64,000 nucleotides of DNA, taken from Planctomycetota bacterium. GTDB lineage: Bacteria > Planctomycetota > Planctomycetia > Gemmatales > Gemmataceae. Position numbers and translations under genes: made by a program. Below are positions 8,654-18,722 of the stretch, one piece after another. The notes beneath the pieces were generated by a model. It had not been told where the DNA came from and ran no database searches. It saw only the letters and a program-made list of their open reading frames with translations. The stretch lies in NCBI GenBank assembly GCA_016195405.1, contig JACPZP010000100.1:124001-188000 (forward strand). The letters are read 5' to 3'. Position 1 is the first letter of the stretch, and the number at the start of each line of letters is the position of its first letter.

Positions 8654-9880
8654 ATGGAAGAGCCGAAACAGATTCTGATCTCAGATCCAAAGTCCCTCGC
8701 TCAATGTTGCGATCATCTGCGCCAGTGCCGGCGCTTCGGGTTCGATACCGAGTTCATCGGCGAAAAGAGCTACCATCCGGAATTGTGCTTGATCCAGGTC
8801 GCCGCCGCCGACACGCTCTACTTGATCGATCCATTCGCCTTCGACTCTCTGGAACCGTTCTGGAATGTCGTCGTCGACCCGGCCATTCAGGTAGTAGTCC
8901 ACGCCGGCCGCGAAGAAGTGCGGCTCTGCCATTATTGGAGCGGGCAGACGCCGGGCAATTTGTTCGATCTGCAAATCGCGGCCGGCCTTGTCGGTCTGCC
9001 TTATCCGCTCGGGCACGGGTCTTTGGTTGCGCAGGTCTTAGGCGTCAAGTTAGGAAAAGGTGAAACGCTGACCGCTTGGAACACACGCCCTCTAACCGCC
9101 GCGCAGGTTCAATACGCATACGACGATGTTCGATATTTGCTGCCGCTTTGTCAGGAATTGGGGTCGCGTTTGGAGCTTATGGGCCGCGGCGCCTGGGCGG
9201 AGGAGGAGTTCGCCCGCCTGAGAAGCCAATCTACGCCGGACGAGGACGGCCTCGCGGTCAATGCCGAGAAATGGCGGAAGCTGAAAGGATCAAGCTCATT
9301 TGAGCGGCGCCGCCTCGCCGTCCTGCGTGAGTTGTTCTTCTGGCGCGAGCGCACGGCCCTGGAGGTGAATCGGCCGCCGCGCACCGTGGTTCGCGACGAT
9401 CTTCTGGTCGAGATTACGCGCCGCAATCCCAAGAGCGTGAAAGACTTAATCCCTGTGCGCGGCCTGGCGAAAAGACACCTCGAAGACATCTTCCGCGCTG
9501 TCGAAGCCGGCCGGGCCATACCGCCGGAGGAATGCCCCGAGCCATTCCGGCGCGACGAAGATCCGCCACAAGTGAGCCTCGCGGTCAATCTGTTGGCGGC
9601 GAACTTGGCGTACCTGTCGGCCAAACACCAGATTGCCGGCAACCTCATCGCCACGACGGGCGACCTGAAAGCCCTGGTGCGGTCGCACATGCAGAAAGGC
9701 GAAATTCCCACCGCGCGAACTCCGGTCGCTAACGCTCCCGGCTCGCTTCTCAGTGAAGGTTGGCGCCGCACGCACTTTCTGCCGCAGCTAATTGCGATGT
9801 TGGAAGGACGAATGGCGCTGCGGCTTGGCGATTTGAGTAGCGAGACGCCGGTGGAAGTATTCGAGCTAAAGGACGGCTAG
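8654..9880 (+). CDS. rnd: Ribonuclease D-like 3'-5' exonuclease with HRDC domain
   Basis: The start is set at ATG 8654 (MEEPKQILIS); upstream in-frame codons run through the palindromic element and are unlikely to be translated. The DEDD exonuclease domain spans about residues 5-200: motif I FDTEFIGEKSY (D31, E33), motif II HAGREEVRL (around residue 83) and motif III YAYDDVRYLLPL. In motif II the usual aspartate is glutamate (E88). An HRDC domain follows at about 215-310 (FFWRERTALEVNRPPRTV, VKDLIPVRGL). Residues about 356-365 (TPVANAPGS) are encoded by a palindromic repeat shared with 43036-43064, apparently inserted in frame. Family role: 3' trimming of tRNA and other stable RNA precursors. 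Confidence 0.9.
   Translation: MEEPKQILISDPKSLAQCCDHLRQCRRFGFDTEFIGEKSYHPELCLIQVAAADTLYLIDPFAFDSLEPFWNVVVDPAIQVVVHAGREEVRLCHYWSGQTPGNLFDLQIAAGLVGLPYPLGHGSLVAQVLGVKLGKGETLTAWNTRPLTAAQVQYAYDDVRYLLPLCQELGSRLELMGRGAWAEEEFARLRSQSTPDEDGLAVNAEKWRKLKGSSSFERRRLAVLRELFFWRERTALEVNRPPRTVVRDDLLVEITRRNPKSVKDLIPVRGLAKRHLEDIFRAVEAGRAIPPEECPEPFRRDEDPPQVSLAVNLLAANLAYLSAKHQIAGNLIATTGDLKALVRSHMQKGEIPTARTPVANAPGSLLSEGWRRTHFLPQLIAMLEGRMALRLGDLSSETPVEVFELKDG
9718..9746 (+). repeat. Repeat half-element inserted in frame in rnd
   Basis: This segment (ACTCCGGTCGCTAACGCT... ending GGCTCGC) matches the right arm of the palindromic element at 42996-43064 with one difference over 28 nt. Here it is translated as TPVANAPGS within RNase D, in a region where the family has no conserved residues. 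The matching left arm is absent, so it is a half-element or a decayed copy. Confidence 0.8.
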
Positions 9881-10054
9881 ATCTCTTGAATCTCATAAAT
9901 CTATAAATCTCATAAATCTCTTGAATCTCATTTGGTGGGCATCTTGTGGGATTTAAGCGTGTGGTGTGACGTGAGAGGATGATGAAACGGCTACCGACGC
10001 GACTTAAGCCCGCACGCTCGAAGACTCGCGTGCGGGCTTGGGAATAAGGCGCAC
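9881..10054. repeat. AT-rich short repeats and a 12-bp hairpin downstream of rnd
   Basis: Immediately after the rnd stop, AATCTCATAAATCT-type units are repeated several times (about 9889-9932), in contrast to the GC-rich surroundings. Further on, arms AAGCCCGCACGC (10006-10017) and GCGTGCGGGCTT (10028-10039) form a perfect 12-bp stem with a 10-nt loop. There is no coding potential. The hairpin may cooperate with the terminator at 10055. Confidence 0.7.
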
Positions 10055-10090
10055 GAAAAAACCCACGGAGGTGGCTCCGTGGGTTTTTTC
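10055..10090. terminator. Bidirectional intrinsic terminator between rnd and the VWA gene
   Basis: A perfect 16-bp stem (10055-10070 with 10075-10090) closes on a GTGG loop. The stem begins with six A and ends with six T, so it can act as a U-tract terminator in both directions. It is placed between two convergent genes, 15 nt from the stop of the VWA gene. Confidence 0.9.
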
Positions 10091-10104
10091 TTACTTAAGC
10101 TTCA

Positions 10105-13100
10105 CTACGGGTTTGCGCCCGGGATGAGCGGCAGGTTGACGGCGGGACGTGAGCCGTTGCCGACCGTCTGGAAGACCGGCTGCAGGACCAGGTTGGCGTT
10201 GCCGCCCGACAGGCGGACTTGGGCGGTCATGTTCATCGCCGAGCTGTTGAGCGAGGTCATCTGCGACTGATAGGTCGGCGCCTCTTTTGCCTTGGCGCCC
10301 GTGCTGGGACCGGTTGGGATGACGGAATTCGGAATAACCGCGTTCGGCGTGCCCGCTCCGCCGCGCGGTCCGGCGCCGCCGGAGAAGTCCGGATGGGCCA
10401 ACTCGCGCAGCCTGACCAGCGGATTGGTGGTCGTTTGCTCCTTGGCAGCCTGCTTGGGCTGCGCCGGTGGAGGCACGGTCGCCAATTCGGTGCGGCGGCC
10501 ACTGGCCAGGTGGACCTTGATGGATTGCTTCTGGTCGAGGCGGACGATTTCCAACCTCTTGACTTCCTTCGCGGTGCCGTAATTCTGGATGATCTCCAAC
10601 CGGGCGCGGTTGCCCAGAGGCTGGCCCCAGTTCCGGCGAACCGTGATCTCGTAGTCGCCCACAAATGCCTGGGCGGCTATATAGGAAGCCTTGGTCATGT
10701 GCAAGAGATCGGTGCCGAGGAAAGTCCCGCCGCCCGGAGTCTGATGCTGCCGCGAAGAGCAAGTGCTGCCCGCGGGCTCTTTGACTTCCAGTTCCAGATC
10801 GGCTGTCTCGCCGGCCGGAGTCTCCCAGGTCAGGTTGACCATGAGGTCTCGCTGTTTGAGCTGGGTCAAGGCCTGATTCAGACGATCCGCTTCGGTCTGA
10901 CGATTTTCCTTGGCGAGCGTGCGCGTCAGATCCTTCAAGAGATCGTGCGCCTTCGTATGGAGGGTCAGATTGTCGGTAGGCCAATCCTGACTCACCAATC
11001 GGCCGACGGCCCATTCCATCGCCTTGGCGTCTTTGCCGAAATCAGCTCCGGCGTAGACGAGGGCTTCCGTATACGGCTGGGCGAGGTTCGGCTCCAGCTG
11101 GGCGGCCTGGCGGCAGAAGGCCAGGGCGCGATCGAATTGCTTGTGTTCCGCCATCGTGCGGGCGGCTTCGAGGAAGCCCTGTGCGTCCTTGGGATCGAGG
11201 GCGACCGCCGATAGCCGGGCCCGGCGAATTTCCTCCTTGTCGCCGTTCGAGGCTTCCAGAGCGACGGCCAGGGCTTCATAGACCCAGGGGCGGACGACGA
11301 TGCCCTTGCGCAAATTCGCCTTAAGGAACTCGGCCGCGTGATCGAACTTGCCGGCCTCGAAAAGGAAGTCCGCGGTGGCGACGATGACGCCGGGATCGAC
11401 ACCTTCCTTGGCGAGGGCTTCGTTCCAAATCTTGGTTGGATCGAGTACTTCCTTGGGTTTGGCCTTGGGATCGATCTTGACGACCTGGTTCGCGTTTTTG
11501 AGGACCTTGGGATTATTGCCGCCGCCATTGCCCGCGACTTTGATTTCGCCCTTGCCACCGATCACATCCAGGCCACGACCCCCATCCAACCATGCGCCCT
11601 CGACGCGTTTTTGCTTACCGCCGATGATGCCGCCGGTGAGCGAGGTATGGATTCTCGAGGTGCCGCGCACAATCAGGGCGAGCGCGGGCGGGAAGAACTC
11701 GATGGTGTTGGCTTCGCGGATGTCAGCCGGTCCGCCTTCACTGACCGGAACGGGAGGAGGGCCGCCGCCCATCATGCCGAACATGCCGCCCATGTTGCCG
11801 AACTGCCCGCCCGCGCCGACCCCTCCGCCGAACGGGAAGAAGACGTTTTGCTGGAACGGGTTGGGCTGTTGGGTGACGAACCATTCGCCAGGCGCGACCA
11901 CCTTGGTGATGGTGGAGATGAGGCTGACGGCCTGGCTAGCGCCAAGCGCGCCGAGAGAGCCGTTGAAGCCGCCCTGGAATGAGCCGCCCTGGAAGCTGCC
12001 GGGGACGCCCTGGAAGCCGCCGATGGAGCCGAAGCCGAAAGCCCCGGCGCCGGCAGCGCCGAACTGACCGAAATTGCCACCGCCGAAGCCGCCGGCGCCG
12101 AATTGGCCGAGTTGGCCGCCGAAGCCGCCGGCGCCGAACTGACCGCCGAAGCCGCCGGCGCCGAATTGGCCGCCGAAGCCGCCGGCGCCGAATTGGCCGC
12201 CGAAGCCGCCGATCTGGCCGCCGATCTGGCCGCCGAAGCCACCGCCGAAGCCACCGATTTGGCCGCCGATTTGGCCACCGAAGCCGCCGCCGCCAAAGCC
12301 GATCTGACCTTGGAAGCCGCCGCCGCCCTGGAAGAAATTGCTCTGGCCGCCGGTCTGGCTGATGGGGATCACGAGATCGCCCACTGGGTAGACGCGGAGG
12401 ACCTTCTGGCGGGCCTGCCGTTCGTTGGTGGTGATTTCAATGAAGTTGCGGCGGATCAGGTAGGTGGCGTTGTTCGTCGGCACCTGAGACAAGGCGAGAC
12501 GCAGGAACGTCGCCGCCGGCATCCACTTCGGAAACGGCTGAAACTTCACCGAGGCTTCGTAGATATCCGGAGCGTCTGGGTTTTCTTCCTTGAAAGCCGC
12601 GCTGTCGATGAGGATGGGCAGCTCCATGTTTTTGGCCTGGAATTTCTCGTAAAGCAGGCCGAGAGCTTCCTTGAGCGTCATCGGATTTAGGAAGTCTTTC
12701 ATTTCGACCTTTTCAGAGAGATATTTCTCAATTTGCTTCGCCTCCTTGAGCCCTACCGGATCGTCGGGCAGGGAGCTGACCTCATACTGGCCCTTGCGTA
12801 TATCGCGGATGGCCTTCCACGTGGCCAAGGGCGGGAAGTAGATGCCGGGCTCGTCCGGGTAGGGGACGTGCGATTTTTCGACTTCGAGGTAGACGGCCAA
12901 AAATCGTTCTTCACGCAGCCGTTTCAGGTCTTGCTGCTTGCGGAGGTTGTAACCCGCCAAGGTCTGGTCGTAGGCGGCCTTGGCTACCACGGGAATAGGC
13001 TGGTTCTTGAGCCGGGCGTCGGCAGCCATGCCTTCCAATGCGTAGATAAGATCGTGCTTGGTTTTCTCCTCGACGCGGGCCAACCACATCAGGCTCTTGT

Positions 13101-14949
13101 AAACCCGGAACTGCGCCTCGACGCGTTGCTCGAAGGTTCGTCTTTGCGCTTCCTTATTGGTCTCTTCCTGAATTGCGACGATTATGCTCGTTTGTTCGGC
13201 TTTGCGCTGCTTGATATTCCGGCCCTGGATCGAGGCTTCGCGCAGGCCGGTTTCGAGGCGCGACAAAAGGGCGCCGCGAACGCGCTCGCTGAGATCGGGG
13301 TGATCGGTGACGCGGGAGAGAGTGACACGCAGCAGCTCGAGGGCGCCGTCAGGGTCGTTGCTCAATTCCTTGCGGGCTTGGCGAAGATTGGCGTCCACGA
13401 TTTGTGACAGTTTTTGCTCTTCAATGATCATGCGGTCGCGGTGGGCCTGCAGGAGATCGTCGCCGCGATTGGGCTGGCCCGCGCCGGCCCCTGCTTTTGG
13501 ATCCTGCTCGAGCTTCGCGATCTGGGTCAATTCGGTCGCGGTCCAGCGGACTACGCCGTTGATCTTCTGGATCTTCTGGCCTTTGCGGCTGACCTTCTCG
13601 GCCTCTTGGATCATCTCGCGGGTAAGCTTGCCGCTCTTGAGATTGGAAACAACCTTGGTGCCCGCGGCCGCTTCGGCATCGTTCGGATCGATCCGCAGAG
13701 CGTCTGCATAGAGCGCCAGGGCCGCTTGCAGCTCGTTTTTTTCGATAGCGATCTGGGCGGCAAGGAGCTGTTCTTGACGGTAGAGCCGGGTCTGTTCGAA
13801 AGCGAAGGCGAGTGCGCGGTCGGCGCGGATCATCGCAGGCTGGGCCTTGGCCCGAGCCCACTGCGTGAACATGCTGTTGAGGAAGTAATTGTCCAGCTCC
13901 GGGTCCGGCACCTTGTGCTCGGCAACTGCAATGAATTGGCCGGCGCCGCCCGGAACTTCACCGGAGACGCTGTACTTGATCGTGGCGGCTTGTTTCATGC
14001 GACCGACGACCAAGGTCGCGGCGTCGCTGCGCAACGGCGGCAGCTGGTGCGGGTAGGCCTCGATGATCTCGGGTGGCAGCGTAAGCTTGGCGCCGTACAT
14101 CACAGGAACGTCGAACGCTTTATGAAAGCGCTCTACCGCAGTTTCGAAAGGCTCTTCGCCGACTTTGACGCGGAGGACCGAGCCGCCAGTGCCGGTGGCG
14201 AAGCCGTGCAAGTTTTCGGGATTCAGATTGATGCCCAGCGGGACCGAAAACAGGCTGATTCTCGCGTCGACCATGTCCTTGTTGAGGTTGTTGCGGTCCA
14301 GGGTGGTGACAGGATCGTGGGTGCTTTGACCGTCGCCAAGGAACAGCAAGATACGCTGCCGCTTGGGGGCGCCGTCAAAGGACTTGATCGCTTGCGCAAT
14401 GCCGTGCTTGAGGTCGGCGGTGCCGCCGGCCCACTCCTTGTTGGCCAGTTCGTCGAGCGCTCGGACCAGCTTGCTAGCGCCGGCGGCGTCTTGCGGGGAT
14501 ACGAAGCCATTGGTCAAGCACCTGGTGGCAGCCGGCGTGCTGGCCACCCAGATGGAAATCTGGTCGTCGTGTTTGGACTTCTTGGCATCCTCAAAGAGCT
14601 GCTTTGCGATTTGCTGTGAGGCAATCCAAGGCTCGCCGGCCTGTCCCGCGGAAGCCGAGATCATTACGAGATAATCACGGCTGCGGCGCGTAGCCGGCGC
14701 CTCGAGTTTGGGTTGCACTTGGAGAGCGAAGAGATTGTCGCCCTTCAAGGTGCGATAAGTGACCATGGCGCCGTGAGCGAACTTCGATTCGGCCAGCGCG
14801 CTTTCGGCGGGTTGGAGTTGAAGTTGGGAACGAGCCGCTGGGAGTTGCTTGGACGCGGGCGGATCGCCACCCCAGATACGAGAGGAACTCACGAGAGCCA
14901 AGAGGCCGAGGACGCCCAAGACCCCCAAGAGCCGGCGCGAAATGGTCAT
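10105..14949 (-). CDS. Giant exported VWA/TPR protein with STN-like module and Gly/Gln-rich linker
   Basis: A 1614-residue protein with a hydrophobic N-terminus (LLGVLGVLGLLALVSSS) that serves as signal peptide or anchor. Residues about 90-260 form a von Willebrand A-type domain (YLVMISASAGQAGEP in the MIDAS strand position, LLFLGDGQSTHD later); the first MIDAS motif, normally DxSxS, is degenerate (SASAG). TPR-like helices follow (ALALYADALRIDPNDAEAAA), then a coiled coil. An STN/secretin-N-like segment (TYLIRRNFIEITTNERQ, then RVYPVGDLV) ends near residue 855. Residues about 860-1005 are Gly/Gln/Phe repeats. The C-terminal third carries more TPR text and a strand-rich domain (LELEVKEPAGS, GDYEITVRRNW) reminiscent of DUF2135. 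The role is unknown; a cell-envelope scaffold is inference. Confidence 0.8.
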   Translation of the reverse strand: MTISRRLLGVLGVLGLLALVSSSRIWGGDPPASKQLPAARSQLQLQPAESALAESKFAHGAMVTYRTLKGDNLFALQVQPKLEAPATRRSRDYLVMISASAGQAGEPWIASQQIAKQLFEDAKKSKHDDQISIWVASTPAATRCLTNGFVSPQDAAGASKLVRALDELANKEWAGGTADLKHGIAQAIKSFDGAPKRQRILLFLGDGQSTHDPVTTLDRNNLNKDMVDARISLFSVPLGINLNPENLHGFATGTGGSVLRVKVGEEPFETAVERFHKAFDVPVMYGAKLTLPPEIIEAYPHQLPPLRSDAATLVVGRMKQAATIKYSVSGEVPGGAGQFIAVAEHKVPDPELDNYFLNSMFTQWARAKAQPAMIRADRALAFAFEQTRLYRQEQLLAAQIAIEKNELQAALALYADALRIDPNDAEAAAGTKVVSNLKSGKLTREMIQEAEKVSRKGQKIQKINGVVRWTATELTQIAKLEQDPKAGAGAGQPNRGDDLLQAHRDRMIIEEQKLSQIVDANLRQARKELSNDPDGALELLRVTLSRVTDHPDLSERVRGALLSRLETGLREASIQGRNIKQRKAEQTSIIVAIQEETNKEAQRRTFEQRVEAQFRVYKSLMWLARVEEKTKHDLIYALEGMAADARLKNQPIPVVAKAAYDQTLAGYNLRKQQDLKRLREERFLAVYLEVEKSHVPYPDEPGIYFPPLATWKAIRDIRKGQYEVSSLPDDPVGLKEAKQIEKYLSEKVEMKDFLNPMTLKEALGLLYEKFQAKNMELPILIDSAAFKEENPDAPDIYEASVKFQPFPKWMPAATFLRLALSQVPTNNATYLIRRNFIEITTNERQARQKVLRVYPVGDLVIPISQTGGQSNFFQGGGGFQGQIGFGGGGFGGQIGGQIGGFGGGFGGQIGGQIGGFGGQFGAGGFGGQFGAGGFGGQFGAGGFGGQLGQFGAGGFGGGNFGQFGAAGAGAFGFGSIGGFQGVPGSFQGGSFQGGFNGSLGALGASQAVSLISTITKVVAPGEWFVTQQPNPFQQNVFFPFGGGVGAGGQFGNMGGMFGMMGGGPPPVPVSEGGPADIREANTIEFFPPALALIVRGTSRIHTSLTGGIIGGKQKRVEGAWLDGGRGLDVIGGKGEIKVAGNGGGNNPKVLKNANQVVKIDPKAKPKEVLDPTKIWNEALAKEGVDPGVIVATADFLFEAGKFDHAAEFLKANLRKGIVVRPWVYEALAVALEASNGDKEEIRRARLSAVALDPKDAQGFLEAARTMAEHKQFDRALAFCRQAAQLEPNLAQPYTEALVYAGADFGKDAKAMEWAVGRLVSQDWPTDNLTLHTKAHDLLKDLTRTLAKENRQTEADRLNQALTQLKQRDLMVNLTWETPAGETADLELEVKEPAGSTCSSRQHQTPGGGTFLGTDLLHMTKASYIAAQAFVGDYEITVRRNWGQPLGNRARLEIIQNYGTAKEVKRLEIVRLDQKQSIKVHLASGRRTELATVPPPAQPKQAAKEQTTTNPLVRLRELAHPDFSGGAGPRGGAGTPNAVIPNSVIPTGPSTGAKAKEAPTYQSQMTSLNSSAMNMTAQVRLSGGNANLVLQPVFQTVGNGSRPAVNLPLIPGANP
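12080..12195 (-). repeat. 27-nt tandem repeats encoding QFGAGGFGG
   Basis: Copies of a CCGCCGAAGCCGCCGGCGCC-initiated unit start at 12080, 12116, 12143 and 12170; the last three are exactly 27 nt apart. On the coding (minus) strand they encode GGFGGQFGA-type repeats. Flanking GGQIGG repeats (about 12200-12300) are shorter and related. Such near-identical units are prone to slippage, so repeat number may vary between strains. Confidence 0.85.
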
Positions 14950-15436
14950 TTTCCAGACTCCCCTATGGTTGATGCACTGAGCGGCCCTGCCCCGGCGCCT
15001 CTCAGTCTAGTTTCCATCCGTCAATTCTAAAGGATGCCATCCTTAGTTTGCCAGTGGATTTTCAGGTTTTCCTCGCCTTAAGTCCGCTTTGAATCGAATC
15101 TTGGCCCGCAGACGTTGATTATTACGCTCGCTTGGAATTCCAAGCACAACACGATTTTCTATTAGGTCCCGCGAGCCGCGCAGGACCGGTCCGGCTCGGC
15201 TCGCCGGACCTACTGACAAGCTCCCTTGACCGATTGAAAAACAATCGGGTAGCTTTGAAAGCCCCGGCATTTATGCGCGATCGATTCAGCGTGTGTTCGG
15301 GTGGAGACGTTGCCTCCCATCCCGCGGTGGTAATGGAAAACGATCCGTGAAGAAAAACTTGCGCGAACGGCGAGGAATTTGCCCTGTTGTGTAGGTCTAT
15401 ACGCTTGTTCCGATAAGGAAAGGAAGCCATTCAACA
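14950..15436. other. 487-nt intergenic region between divergent VWA gene and gmd
   Basis: No credible gene was seen. It must contain both divergent promoters. It holds one 50-nt palindromic element (15163-15212, listed separately). The remaining sequence shows short open frames on both strands with no ribosome site or family resemblance. Confidence 0.6.
15163..15212. repeat. 50-nt palindromic element, copy 1
   Basis: It begins TAGGTCCCGC and ends CCGGACCTA, with GGACCGG near the middle. By eye 41 of 50 positions match the element at 53041-53090, and both copies are exactly 50 nt. The ends are inverted (TAGGTCC/GGACCTA). Both copies lie in the gap between divergent genes. Confidence 0.85.
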
Positions 15437-16405
15437 ATGCGGAGGGCTCTCGTTACCGGCATCACCGGACAAGATGGCTGCCATCTCGCGGAATTGCTTC
15501 TGAGCAAGGGCTACCGGGTTTTCGGCTCGGTTCGAGCGACGGGCTCAAGACTGAACGGGGCGCTCGCGGATTCGGTCACTTGTTTGGCCGTGGATTACAG
15601 GGACGACTCGTGCTTTCTCAAAGTTCTGGAGGAAATCCGTCCAGACGAAATCTACAATCTCGCGTCGATCAGCTTCGTTCCCGCCAGCTGGCGCGACCCC
15701 GCCATGACGGCCGAATTCATGACTGTTGGACTGACTCGTTTGTTAGAGGCGGTGCGTACGACATGCCCGAAAACCCGCGTATTCCAGGCGTCCAGCAGCG
15801 AGATGTTCGGCAAGGCCAAGCAAGCGCCCCAATCGGAAGCGACTCCATTCCACCCGCGCAACCCTTACGGCATTGCCAAGGTCTATGGCCATCAGCTGGC
15901 CGTCAACTACCGTGAAACTTATGGCCTTTTCGTGTGCTCGGGAATCCTGTTCAATCATGAAGGGCCCAGGCGCCGACTGGAGTTCGTGACGCGGAAGATC
16001 ACGCACACGGCGGCTCGCATCCGTCTGGGCATGGCGAGCGAGCTGCGCTTGGGCAACTTGGAGTCTCGGCGCGACTGGGGCTACGCGGGGGATTTCGTGC
16101 GGTCGATGTGGCTCATGCTTCAACAAGAGCGGGCGGACGACTTCGTCATCGGCACCGGTGAAACCCACACCGTGGAGGAGTTCGTTCGCATTGCTTTTGA
16201 GTGCCTCGACCTTGACTGGCGAAGCTACGTAGTGGTCGATCCGGAATTCTATCGGCCTTTGGAGCCGGAACTCCTCGTTGCTGACGAAAGCAAGGCGCGG
16301 CGGACGCTGGGCTGGCAGCCGGAGGTCGGCTTCGAAGAAATGGTGCGGATGATGGTGCAGTCGGACCTGGCGCTTTTGCAAACGAATCCTTCACAAGCCG
16401 CATGA
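15437..16405 (+). CDS. gmd: GDP-mannose 4,6-dehydratase-like NDP-sugar dehydratase
   Basis: A 322-residue extended SDR. The N-terminus RRALVTGITGQDGCHLAELL is the Gmd signature (ITGQDG...L), with NADP-type glycine motif. The catalytic segment is SSSEMFG followed by the YGIAK active-site Tyr and Lys, after SEATPFHPRNPY, typical of Gmd. FNHEGPRR and the RDWGYAGDFV box complete the family pattern. Gmd converts GDP-mannose to GDP-4-keto-6-deoxymannose, precursor of fucose and rhamnose-type sugars. It is somewhat shorter than typical Gmd (about 345-370) and the C-terminal KPSEVD-type motif is reduced to LVADESKARRTLGW, so a related reductase (Rmd) is possible. manA follows 15 nt downstream, which supports a mannose pathway. 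Confidence 0.85.
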   Translation: MRRALVTGITGQDGCHLAELLLSKGYRVFGSVRATGSRLNGALADSVTCLAVDYRDDSCFLKVLEEIRPDEIYNLASISFVPASWRDPAMTAEFMTVGLTRLLEAVRTTCPKTRVFQASSSEMFGKAKQAPQSEATPFHPRNPYGIAKVYGHQLAVNYRETYGLFVCSGILFNHEGPRRRLEFVTRKITHTAARIRLGMASELRLGNLESRRDWGYAGDFVRSMWLMLQQERADDFVIGTGETHTVEEFVRIAFECLDLDWRSYVVVDPEFYRPLEPELLVADESKARRTLGWQPEVGFEEMVRMMVQSDLALLQTNPSQAA

Positions 16406-16420
16406 CAATGGTGGGAACTG

Positions 16421-17419
16421 ATGCTGCCAACTTCACTGGACACGCCGCTGCGGTTTGAGCCGTTTTTTCGTCCGATGCCGTGGGGCGGGCGCGACCTGCA
16501 TGCACGACTTGCAAAGGATTTGCCTACTTCCGACCCGTACGGCGAATCGTGGGAGATCAGCGATCACCCGCAGCACCGGAGCGTTACCGCGGAAGGAACG
16601 CGAAAAGGCCAGTCGATTCGCGCGCTGATGGAGGAGTGTCCGCGGGAGTTGCTCGGAAACGCCGCCGGCAAGCATCAGACTTTTCCATGGCTGTTCAAGT
16701 TCCTCGACGCATGCGATTGGCTTTCGGTGCAGGTTCATCCCGATGAAGGGACCGTCGCATCCTTGTGGCCGGGAGAGGGACCTAAGTCCGAGGCATGGTT
16801 TATTCTCGACGCCCGCCCAGGAAGCCGTGTCTACGCCGGCCTGCGGCCGGGAATTGGCCCAGAAGAGTTTCGGGCGGCGCTCCTCTCAGGAACGGCGACA
16901 CAATGCTTGCACGATCTGCAACCGCGTCCGGGCGACTGTCTTTATCTTCCGGCGGGGACCGTTCACGCGATCGGCGGCGGCGTGTTGTTCGCGGAAATCC
17001 AGCAAACCAGTGACGCCACGTTTCGGCTATTCGATTGGAACCGGCGCGCTAGCCTCGGCAAGCCGCGTCAGCTGCATATCGACAAGGGCATGGCGGCGAT
17101 CCATTGGGACCAGGGACAAAAGACACCGGTACATGTCGAAGGTTTCAGCCTTACGAACGGCGGAGGAGGTCCGGCCACGACGAGCCGCGAGCTGGTTCGG
17201 TCGCCATACTTTCACCTTGATTTTCTACAGGCGAGCGAACCATTTCCTGTGGGCGGGAAGGGAAGACTGCAGGCGATCATGGTCTTTTCGGGGCGGGCAG
17301 TTCTGGATAGCGGCGAGCAATTAGCGGCGGGGCAAGTCTGGCTTTTTCCGGCAGCGATGCGGGAACGTCAATGCAGGCCGTTGATGGCGCTAGCGGGGAT
17401 GCTCTGCACGCTGCCCTGA
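16421..17419 (+). CDS. manA: Mannose-6-phosphate isomerase, class I
   Basis: A 332-residue type I phosphomannose isomerase of the cupin fold, interconverting fructose-6-P and mannose-6-P. The N-terminus RFEPFFRPMPWGGRDLHARL matches the family opening (..P..WGG..L), and GESWEISDHP follows. Zinc ligands are expected in SVQVHPDE (Gln, His) and in LPAGTVHAIGGGVLFAEIQQTSD (His). The ATG at 16421 is 15 nt after gmd, consistent with an operon that feeds GDP-mannose. The missing steps, phosphomannomutase and GDP-mannose pyrophosphorylase, are not in this window. Confidence 0.92.
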   Translation: MLPTSLDTPLRFEPFFRPMPWGGRDLHARLAKDLPTSDPYGESWEISDHPQHRSVTAEGTRKGQSIRALMEECPRELLGNAAGKHQTFPWLFKFLDACDWLSVQVHPDEGTVASLWPGEGPKSEAWFILDARPGSRVYAGLRPGIGPEEFRAALLSGTATQCLHDLQPRPGDCLYLPAGTVHAIGGGVLFAEIQQTSDATFRLFDWNRRASLGKPRQLHIDKGMAAIHWDQGQKTPVHVEGFSLTNGGGGPATTSRELVRSPYFHLDFLQASEPFPVGGKGRLQAIMVFSGRAVLDSGEQLAAGQVWLFPAAMRERQCRPLMALAGMLCTLP

Positions 17420-17424
17420 GTTAT

Positions 17425-18687
<1,263 letters not shown>

Positions 18688-18722
18688 TGCGAAAACGCCT
18701 AACCCTGGCAGAGCTGGAGGGG

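Noticed and set aside
12103-12690. Ala/Glu-rich open frame on the plus strand (AELAAEAAGAE repeats)
   Set aside because: It is the antisense reading of the Gly/Gln repeats of the VWA protein. The repetition is explained by the 27-nt units; there is no ribosome site.
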